From: Pseudomonadota bacterium
GTDB taxonomy: Bacteria > Pseudomonadota > Alphaproteobacteria > Sphingomonadales > Sphingomonadaceae
Length of the DNA stretch: 23,786 nt
Direction: 5' to 3'
Assembly (NCBI GenBank): GCA_023426225.1
Contig: JAFABD010000119.1
Span: forward strand, 1-23,786
The notes under the pieces are model-generated. The model was not told where the DNA came from. It made no database searches and saw only the letters and a program-made list of their open reading frames with translations. A program made the translations under genes and the position numbers. Positions 1 through 5,766 of this stretch are shown piece after piece; position 1 is the stretch's first letter, and every line of letters starts with the position of its first letter.

Positions 1-88
1 CGCACCGTCATTCCCCTTTTTCTCGGGGCGACCCATGCGCCTGATTTTCGGTGACCGCCGCGCCGTTCAGTGAAGAGCACCGCGTCGG

Positions 89-125
89 TGGAGCGGCATA
101 TATGGGCGGCCTCCGAACCCGTCAA
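89..125 (-). promoter_or_regulatory. Strong sigma-70-type promoter firing leftward, stable-RNA-like
   Basis: On the minus strand a TTGACG -35 box (125-120) is followed after exactly 17 bases by a TATATG -10 box (102-97) and a C/G-rich discriminator; the start should lie near 89-90. Behind the -35 box, T-runs on the plus strand (A-tracts in the transcribed orientation) at 131-135, 139-142, 150-153, 170-173 and 179-183 are roughly in helical phase, as in UP-element regions. This layout is typical of alphaproteobacterial rRNA and tRNA promoters. The transcribed gene lies beyond the left edge, so its identity is inference. A minus-strand ATG at 36 opens a frame that leaves the window after 12 codons without a convincing ribosome binding site, so it is not called as a gene. 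Confidence 0.65.
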
Positions 126-234
126 CACGCTTTTTCACTTTTGTTGCGGTTTTCGGACAGCGACCCCGGTTTTCGACGTTTTTCCAAGCCATTCCATCGG
201 TTTGGAAGGTTTGTTTGAGGCTTTCCAGATGGCC

Positions 235-283
235 GTCCGGGCGAATCGCCGCGCGAATCGGCGGCGAATCGCGCGCCGGACTC
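235..283. repeat. Dyad with three CGAATCG copies and four GANTC sites
   Basis: GTCCGG at 235-240 is mirrored by CCGGAC at 276-281. Between them CGAATCG occurs three times (242-248, 254-260, 265-271). Each copy contains GAATC, and a fourth GANTC (GACTC) lies at 279-283, overlapping the stop codon of the leftward dehydrogenase gene. The stretch could be that gene's transcription end (there is no T-run), a methylation-sensitive site, or both. Nothing else is recognised in 1-281 apart from the promoter. Confidence 0.5.
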
Positions 284-1901
284 AGCCGAGAAGCGCCTGT
301 CCGACCGCTTCGGCGACCTTGATCCCGTCGACACCCGCCGAAAGGATGCCGCCCGCATAGCCCGCGCCCTCTCCCGCCGGGAAAAGGCCGGCGGTGTTGA
401 GGCTTTGCAGATCGCGGCCGCGCGTGATCCGCACCGGCGACGAGGTTCGCGTCTCCACCCCCGTCATCACGGCATCGGGATCGTCATAGCGCGCGATCTG
501 GCGACCGAAGACGGGCAGCGCCTCGCGCATCGCGGCGACGACGAATTCGGGAAGCACCTGCGCGAGGTCGGTGAGATGTACGCCGGGCTTGTACGAGGGG
601 ATTACCGCACCGAAGCTTTCGGACGCACGGCCGGCGAGGAAGTCGCCGACCTTTTGCCCCGGCGCCTGATAGGTGCCGCCGCCCGCGACGAACGCCGCCG
701 ATTCAAGCCGGCGCTGAAGCGCGATGCCGGCGAGCGGATGGCCGGGATAGTCGCGGTCGGGGTCGATGCCGACGACCAGCCCCGAATTGGCGTTGAACTC
801 CTTGCGCGAATACTGGCTCATGCCGTTGGTGACGACGCGCCCCGGCTCGGAGGTGGCGGCGACGACGCGCCCGCCGGGACACATGCAGAAGCTGTAGACG
901 GTGCGTCCGTTGCTGCAGTGATGCGACAGCGCATAGGCCGCCGCGCCGAGATCGGGGTGGCCCGCGCAATTGCCGTAGCGCGCGCGGTCGATCCAGCTCT
1001 GGGGATGCTCGATCCGCACGCCGATCGAGAAGGGCTTGGCCTCCATATAGACGCCGCGATCGTGAAGCGCCTGAAAGGTGCCGCGGGCGCTATGCCCGAC
1101 CGCGAGCACGACATGCGTCGCGGCGAGATAGCCGCCGTCGTGAAGATGAAGCCCGCGCAGCGCCCGCGAACCGTCGGGTGCGGTCGCGATGTCGAAATCC
1201 TCGACGCGCGTACCGAAACGATATTCGCCGCCGAGCGATTCGATCGTCGCGCGCATATTCTCGACCATCGAGACGAGGCGGAAGGTGCCGATATGCGGAT
1301 GCGCCTCGGTCAGGATCTCCTCGGGCGCACCCGCCTTGACGAATTCGGTGAGCACCTTGCGGCCGAGATGGCGCGGATCCTTGATCTGGCTGTAGAGCTT
1401 GCCGTCGGAGAAGGTGCCCGCCCCGCCCTCGCCGAACTGGACGTTCGATTCGGGATCGAGGACGCCGCGCCGCCACAGCCCCCAGGTATCCTTGGTGCGT
1501 TCGCGCACCACCTTGCCGCGTTCGAGGACGATCGGTCGCAGCCCCATCTGCGCGAGCACCAGCGCCGCGAACAGCCCGCAAGGCCCGGCACCGATCACGA
1601 CCGGGCGCGGGCCGGCATAGTCGGCGGGCGCATGCGCGACGAGGCGATAGGCGGTGTCGGGCGTCGGCTTCAGATTATGGTCGCCGGCAAAGCGCGCGCG
1701 CACCGCCGCCTCGTCGCGGAGCACGAGGTCGATCGAATAGACCATCTGGATCGCGCTTTTGCGGCGCGCGTCGTTGGCGCGCCGCGCGATCGTCCATTCG
1801 ATCAGATCGTCGGCCGCGATGCCGAGGCGATCGAGGATGGCGGCCGGCAGAGCCTCCGCGGGGTGTCCCAGCGGCAGTCGCAGTTCGGAAAGTCGGAGCA
1901 T
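282..1901 (-). CDS. FAD-dependent dehydrogenase (COG2509-like), 539 aa
   Basis: This is a cytoplasmic flavoprotein of the uncharacterised NAD(P)/FAD-dependent dehydrogenase family (COG2509 type, usually about 530-550 residues). The Rossmann dinucleotide-binding motif VIGAGPCG lies at about residues 102-109, followed by an acidic strand end (VLERG, about 125-129). A glycine-rich segment FGEGGAGTFSDGKLY (about 156-170) and the C-terminal block GVETRTSSPVRITR...FPAGEGAGYAGG are characteristic of the family and close the FAD site. About 95 residues before the Rossmann fold form the family's small N-terminal domain. The frame is open further upstream to 2111, but that extension would run antisense through the riboswitch. 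The ATG at 1901, opening MLRLSELRLP, fits the family. The substrate is unknown. The gene is divergent from sdaA and stands alone on its strand. Confidence 0.88.
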   Translation of the reverse strand: MLRLSELRLPLGHPAEALPAAILDRLGIAADDLIEWTIARRANDARRKSAIQMVYSIDLVLRDEAAVRARFAGDHNLKPTPDTAYRLVAHAPADYAGPRPVVIGAGPCGLFAALVLAQMGLRPIVLERGKVVRERTKDTWGLWRRGVLDPESNVQFGEGGAGTFSDGKLYSQIKDPRHLGRKVLTEFVKAGAPEEILTEAHPHIGTFRLVSMVENMRATIESLGGEYRFGTRVEDFDIATAPDGSRALRGLHLHDGGYLAATHVVLAVGHSARGTFQALHDRGVYMEAKPFSIGVRIEHPQSWIDRARYGNCAGHPDLGAAAYALSHHCSNGRTVYSFCMCPGGRVVAATSEPGRVVTNGMSQYSRKEFNANSGLVVGIDPDRDYPGHPLAGIALQRRLESAAFVAGGGTYQAPGQKVGDFLAGRASESFGAVIPSYKPGVHLTDLAQVLPEFVVAAMREALPVFGRQIARYDDPDAVMTGVETRTSSPVRITRGRDLQSLNTAGLFPAGEGAGYAGGILSAGVDGIKVAEAVGQALLG

Positions 1902-1968
1902 GCGCCCCCCATAACGCCAAGCCGCCCGCGACGCCATTCGGGCCGTCGCACCACGGTGCCGCAGGCGG

Positions 1969-1997
1969 TTGACTGGCCGCGCAATCCCCCCGATCAA
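1969..1997 (+). promoter_or_regulatory. Candidate promoter for the riboswitch-sdaA transcript
   Basis: TTGACT at 1969-1974 is followed after 17 bases by GATCAA at 1992-1997. The -35 box is good and the -10 box is weak. A start near 2003 would begin the transcript just at the first riboswitch helix, which supports the placement. This is inferred from motif and spacing only. Confidence 0.4.
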
Positions 1998-2001
1998 GTG
2001 A

Positions 2002-2165
2002 CGGTCAGAACGGGAGAGACCGGCACAGCCGGCGCCGAAGGAGCAACCGCCCCGGAAACTCTCAGGCAAAAGGACCGGCTGACCGACATACTCTGGAGAG
2101 AGGCAGGGCAAGGCCCCGCGCCCGCCGACGGGATAACGATCTCAGGCAAAAGGACAGAGGGGGCA
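2002..2165 (+). promoter_or_regulatory. Tandem (two-aptamer) glycine riboswitch
   Basis: Two copies of the glycine aptamer core are visible. Aptamer 1 has GGGAGAGAC at 2012-2020 and CTCTCAGGCAAAAGGACCGG at 2059-2078. Aptamer 2 has GGAGAGAGGC at 2095-2104 and ATCTCAGGCAAAAGGACAGA at 2139-2158. Closing helices can be drawn: CGGTCAG (2002-2008) with CTGACCG (2079-2085) around aptamer 1, and CTCTG (2091-2095) with CAGAG (2155-2159) around aptamer 2. The inter-aptamer linker is only a few bases, as in known tandem glycine riboswitches. It lies directly before sdaA. Glycine riboswitches usually switch on genes when glycine is plentiful; the direction here is inferred. Confidence 0.93.
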
Positions 2166-2209
2166 TCCGAACCGCCGGCGCGGCCGGCCTGGAAGGAGTG
2201 CCCCGTTTG
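2160..2209 (+). promoter_or_regulatory. Likely riboswitch expression platform with sdaA ribosome binding site
   Basis: Directly after aptamer 2, GGGGCA (2160-2165) can pair with TGCCCC (2199-2204). This encloses an inner GCCGGC/GCCGGC stem (2174-2179 with 2183-2188) and the strong Shine-Dalgarno GGAAGGAG (2191-2198). The ribosome binding site therefore sits inside a closed structure next to the start codon, suggesting control of translation initiation. No T-run is present, so a terminator is less likely. The same Shine-Dalgarno sets the start: the GTG at 2198 overlaps it, while the TTG at 2207 is 8 bases downstream. Confidence 0.5.
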
Positions 2210-3589
2210 TCTTCGCGATTCGCCCCGGCCGCCGCGCCGCTTTCGGTCCGCGACCTGTTCACGATCGGCATCGGCCCGTCGAGTTCGCACACGGTGGGGC
2301 CGATGCGCGCCGCCGCCGCCTTTGCCGCCATCGCCACCGCGACCGGTTTGCCGCAGCGCGTGCGCTGCACGCTTTACGGGTCGCTGGCGCTGACCGGCCG
2401 CGGCCATGCCACCGATGTGGCGGTGCTGCTGGGCCTCGCCGGATGGCAGCCCGAGACGGTCGACCCCGATGCCGCGCCGGCGCAGGTCGCGCAGATCCGC
2501 GCCGAGCGGACGCTGCGGCTGGCGGGAATCGGCGCGGTGCCGTTCGACGCGGACGACGACCTGCGTTTCGAGACGGGCGTGTTCCTGGAGGCGCACCCCA
2601 ATGCGATGCGGTTCCGCGCCGATTATGCCGACGGCAGCACGGTCGAACGCGTCTATTATTCGATCGGCGGCGGCGCGATCCGCGTCGAGGGCGAGGCCGA
2701 GCAGGGCCCCGGCCAGCGCAACCTGACGCTCCCCCACCCCTTTGGATCGGGTGCCGAGCTGCTGGCGATCGGCGCGGAGACCGGGCTGACGATCGCCGAG
2801 ATCATGTGGCGCAACGAGGACGCGTTCCGCGCGCGCAGCGAGACCGAAGCCTTTGTCGACGGCGTGCGCCAGGCGATGCTCGACTGTATCGCGCGGGGGT
2901 GCCGGCAGGAGGGAACGCTGCCCGGCGGACTGAACGTGCGGCGCCGCGCGCAGGCGTTGAAGACCGCGCTGGGCGCGGCGGCGACGGCGAGCCCCGCCCA
3001 GGTGTTCGAATGGGTCAGCCTGTACGCGCTGAGCGTCAACGAGGAGAATGCCGCGGGCGGCCGCGTCGTCACCGCGCCGACCAACGGCGCCGCGGGCGTG
3101 CTGCCGGCGGTGCTCAACTATTACGAGACCTTCTGCCCCGACGCGACGCGCGAGGGGAGCCGCACGCTGTTGATGACCGCGGCTGCGATCGGTTTCCTGT
3201 ACAAGCTGCGCGCGTCGATCTCGGCCGCCGAAATGGGGTGCCAGGGCGAGGTGGGCGTCGCCTGCTCGATGGCAGCGGCGGGGCTGACCGCGGCGCTGGG
3301 CGGATCGAACGCGCAGATCGAGAATGCCGCCGAGATCGGCATGGAGCACAATCTGGGCCTTACCTGCGACCCGATCGGCGGGCTGGTGCAGATTCCCTGT
3401 ATCGAGCGCAATGCGATGGGCGCGGTGAAGGCGATCAACGCCGCCGCGCTCGCGCTGCGCGGCGACGGGACGCATATCGTCTCGCTCGACGCCGTGATCG
3501 AGACGATGCGCCAGACGGGCGAGGACATGCGCTCGCAATATAAGGAGACGAGCCTGGGCGGGCTGGCGGTGAACGTCGTCGAGTGCTGA
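2207..3589 (+). CDS. sdaA: L-serine ammonia-lyase, iron-sulfur, single chain (460 aa)
   Basis: It converts L-serine to pyruvate and ammonia in the cytoplasm using a [4Fe-4S] cluster. The beta-domain signature GPSSSHTVGP lies near residues 24-33. The catalytic alpha part carries VTAPTNGAAGVLP and GCQGEVGVACSMAAAG. Three cysteines at about 345, 387 and 398 have the 42- and 11-residue spacing of the cluster ligands in known type 2 enzymes. The protein ends in a cysteine (VVEC), which in that class folds back as the fourth cluster ligand. The length matches the bacterial single-chain form. The start is taken at TTG 2207, 8 bases after GGAAGGAG; the alternative GTG at 2198 lies inside that site. 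The gene follows a glycine riboswitch, linking serine breakdown to glycine level. Confidence 0.95.
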   Translation: MSSRFAPAAAPLSVRDLFTIGIGPSSSHTVGPMRAAAAFAAIATATGLPQRVRCTLYGSLALTGRGHATDVAVLLGLAGWQPETVDPDAAPAQVAQIRAERTLRLAGIGAVPFDADDDLRFETGVFLEAHPNAMRFRADYADGSTVERVYYSIGGGAIRVEGEAEQGPGQRNLTLPHPFGSGAELLAIGAETGLTIAEIMWRNEDAFRARSETEAFVDGVRQAMLDCIARGCRQEGTLPGGLNVRRRAQALKTALGAAATASPAQVFEWVSLYALSVNEENAAGGRVVTAPTNGAAGVLPAVLNYYETFCPDATREGSRTLLMTAAAIGFLYKLRASISAAEMGCQGEVGVACSMAAAGLTAALGGSNAQIENAAEIGMEHNLGLTCDPIGGLVQIPCIERNAMGAVKAINAAALALRGDGTHIVSLDAVIETMRQTGEDMRSQYKETSLGGLAVNVVEC

Positions 3590-3718
3590 CCGTGCCCAGA
3601 CGGCACGCGCGACCGGCGTGATTTGAACCGGAGCGGTGATCCACGTGGAACAGGCCGGCACCGCCCCGCCCCCGCCGCCGCGCAAGGGCGTGCCGACTAG
3701 GTAGTTTCCGCGAGCCGT

Positions 3719-3746
3719 GGCGTCGGCCTTCGGCAACGCCGACGCC
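3719..3746 (+). terminator. Stem-loop after sdaA, possible terminator
   Basis: GGCGTCGGC (3719-3727) and GCCGACGCC (3738-3746) form a perfect 9-bp GC-rich stem with a 10-base loop, 130 bases after sdaA. No T-run follows, so it may be a Rho-assisted terminator or leader structure. A TACAAT hexamer at 3749-3754 just after it could be a -10 box for the next gene, but no matching -35 box is seen. The rest of 3590-3828 holds no recognisable gene. Confidence 0.45.
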
Positions 3747-3804
3747 TCTACAATGATGCAGATTTGTTCGCGCGACCGCCAGCGAGGGGGAGGTTTGCGT
3801 CCGC

Positions 3805-3824
3805 GATTCCTGGGTTGAGGAATC
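3805..3824 (+). promoter_or_regulatory. Hairpin sequestering the chemoreceptor ribosome binding site
   Basis: GATTCCT (3805-3811) and AGGAATC (3818-3824) are perfect 7-bp arms around a 6-base loop. The right arm contains the Shine-Dalgarno AGGA (3818-3821), 7 bases before the ATG at 3829, so folding would hide it. Each arm also contains a GANTC site. A regulatory role is inference. Confidence 0.5.
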
Positions 3825-3828
3825 ACGA

Positions 3829-5664
3829 ATGAGTATCTCTGCGTTCGTCCGGAAAAGTGCGTTGGCGATGATGATCCTGCTGGTGGTCGGCGGGTCGCTC
3901 GCCGCCTGGCGGCTCGACCGTATCCGCATCGGTGGGGCGGTCGAGCAGGCCCAGCAGGAAAATGCCGACCTGATCGCCGATATCCTGCCGCCGCCGGCCT
4001 ATATCATCGAACCCTATCTGGAGGCGACGCTGGTCCTGAACGATCCCGGCCGGGTCCAGGACGGCGCACGGCGGCTGGCCGCGCTGCACCGCAGCTATGA
4101 CGAACGGATCGCCTATTGGAAGCAATCGCCGCTGCCCGCGCCGCTCAAGCAACTGCTGATCGAGCGCGCCACGCCGGCGGCGGACGGCTTCTGGCGCGAA
4201 CTGGAAGGCCGGTTCATCCCGGCGATGACCGCCGGCGACGTGCGCACCGCGCGCGAAAGCTATGCCCAGCTCTCCGCCGGCTATGCGCGCCATCGCGCCG
4301 CCATCGACACGCTCGTCCAGCGCGCGACCACCGAACAGGCCGCCATCAAGCAGGAGGCGGCGCACGAATTCACGCTGGCATTGACGATCGCGGCGCTGGT
4401 GGGGCTGGCACTGGCCGCGCTTGCCGGGCATTTCTTCGTCACGATGCAGCGGCGCGTGCTGCGGCCCGTCGCGACGCTGGGCGAGGTTGCCCACCGGCTT
4501 GCCGCGGGTGAATCGGAGACGGTGCCCTATCAGGACCATGCCGACGAGATCGGCGAGATCGCCAAGGCCTTTGCCGCGTTCCACGAGACGAGCGTCGCGC
4601 GCGCCGAGGCCGATGCGCAGCACCTGGCACAGCAGAGGCATGTCACGGCCGCGCTGAGCAAGGGGCTGATGGCGCTGCGCGAGGGCGACCTGACCCAGTT
4701 CGTCACCGACGACCTGCCCGGCGATTATGCCGTGCTGAAGGAGGACATCAACCAGGCGGTGGGTGCGCTGCGCGAGATGATCCAGCTGGTCAGCGAAAGC
4801 GCCGACGGCATTCGCCAGGGCGCGCGCGAGATCGCCGACGCATCGGGCGACCTGGCGACGCGAACCGAGGTGACCGCGAACAACATCGCGCAGGCAACGG
4901 GTTCGCTGCAGCAGATCGAGCGCCAGATCGAGGAGGGCATGACCGTCGCCCGCAACACCGTGGCACGCGCCGACGAGGCGATCGCCTGTGTCGAGACGGG
5001 CCGCGCCAAGGCCGATCGCGCGGTGCAGGCGATGGACCGGGTGAACGACCGCGCGCGCAACATCGACCATGTGATCGAGGGGCTGGACAAGATTTCGTTC
5101 CAGACGCGCGTGCTGGCGATGAACGCCGCCGTCGAGGCGGGGCGCGCAGGCGAGGCGGGCCGCGGCTTCGCCGTCGTCGCCGACCTGGTCGGCGCGCTGG
5201 CGATGCGCGCCGAGGAAGAGGCGCGCCGCGCCCGCGAGCTGCTGACGAGCACGCAGGACGAGATCGCCGTGGCGGCAGGCGCCGTCCGCGAGACCGACGA
5301 GGCGTTCATGGCGATCTCGCAGGACGTCGTGACGGTGCACGACCTGCTCGGCCAGCTGAGCGCATTCAACGGCGCGCAGTCGGCGTCGGTGAGCGAGATC
5401 GCCCGCGCGATGCAGGAGATGGACCGCGCGACGCAGCAGAATGCCGCAATGGTCGAGCAGACGTCGGCCGCGACCAACCATCTTTCGGGCGATGTGGCAG
5501 CACTTGCCGAGCGCGCGGGCGCGTTCCGTTTCGAACGCCGCCGCCGGGCGACGCCGGTCGCGGTCGATCGACGCAAGAACCGCCCCGAGGTGCATCATTA
5601 TTTCGGCAATCACGACGGCGACGCGCCGGGGCGGCCGCATGTCGAGGCGATCGCGGCCGAGTGA
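3829..5664 (+). CDS. Transmembrane methyl-accepting chemotaxis protein, 611 aa
   Basis: This is a membrane chemoreceptor that would relay a signal to a CheA/CheW array. TM1 is at about residues 11-27. A helical sensor region of about 150 residues follows, with the segment PPPAYIIEPYLEA at 54-66. TM2 is at about 182-204 and HAMP at about 207-260. A second HAMP-like stretch (LMALREGDLTQFV) is near 280-292. The coiled-coil signalling domain covers about 330-560 with its hairpin tip around 425-455 (FQTRVLAMNAAVEAGRAGEA). The tip differs from the enterobacterial type by carrying VADLVGALAMRAEEE. No C-terminal CheR/CheB tethering pentapeptide is present; the tail after 570 is basic and histidine-rich. 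The ligand is unknown. The ATG at 3829 follows AGGA by 7 bases. No che genes lie nearby. Confidence 0.92.
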   Translation: MSISAFVRKSALAMMILLVVGGSLAAWRLDRIRIGGAVEQAQQENADLIADILPPPAYIIEPYLEATLVLNDPGRVQDGARRLAALHRSYDERIAYWKQSPLPAPLKQLLIERATPAADGFWRELEGRFIPAMTAGDVRTARESYAQLSAGYARHRAAIDTLVQRATTEQAAIKQEAAHEFTLALTIAALVGLALAALAGHFFVTMQRRVLRPVATLGEVAHRLAAGESETVPYQDHADEIGEIAKAFAAFHETSVARAEADAQHLAQQRHVTAALSKGLMALREGDLTQFVTDDLPGDYAVLKEDINQAVGALREMIQLVSESADGIRQGAREIADASGDLATRTEVTANNIAQATGSLQQIERQIEEGMTVARNTVARADEAIACVETGRAKADRAVQAMDRVNDRARNIDHVIEGLDKISFQTRVLAMNAAVEAGRAGEAGRGFAVVADLVGALAMRAEEEARRARELLTSTQDEIAVAAGAVRETDEAFMAISQDVVTVHDLLGQLSAFNGAQSASVSEIARAMQEMDRATQQNAAMVEQTSAATNHLSGDVAALAERAGAFRFERRRRATPVAVDRRKNRPEVHHYFGNHDGDAPGRPHVEAIAAE

Positions 5665-5766
5665 GACGGTCTGCAGCGATTTCCCGTATTTCTACAGGGG
5701 CGGCTTCGCAGGAGCGGTTAACCCGGGCGGCGCAAGGGTGATGTTGCTGAATCGGGAGCGGGTTTC

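Noticed and set aside
70..360. Plus-strand 96-codon frame at the left edge
   Set aside because: It has a non-ATG start without a Shine-Dalgarno, runs over the leftward promoter and the dyad, and overlaps the dehydrogenase gene antisense.
2198..2200. GTG as the sdaA start
   Set aside because: It overlaps the Shine-Dalgarno GGAAGGAG; the TTG at 2207 has correct spacing.
405..2393. Long plus-strand frame across the FAD dehydrogenase gene
   Set aside because: It lies antisense to a recognisable flavoprotein and continues through the riboswitch into sdaA in the wrong frame; no domain is seen.
3600..3660. tRNA-like T-loop (GGTTCAAATC read on the minus strand)
   Set aside because: The flanking bases cannot form a T-stem, and no acceptor or anticodon stem can be drawn.
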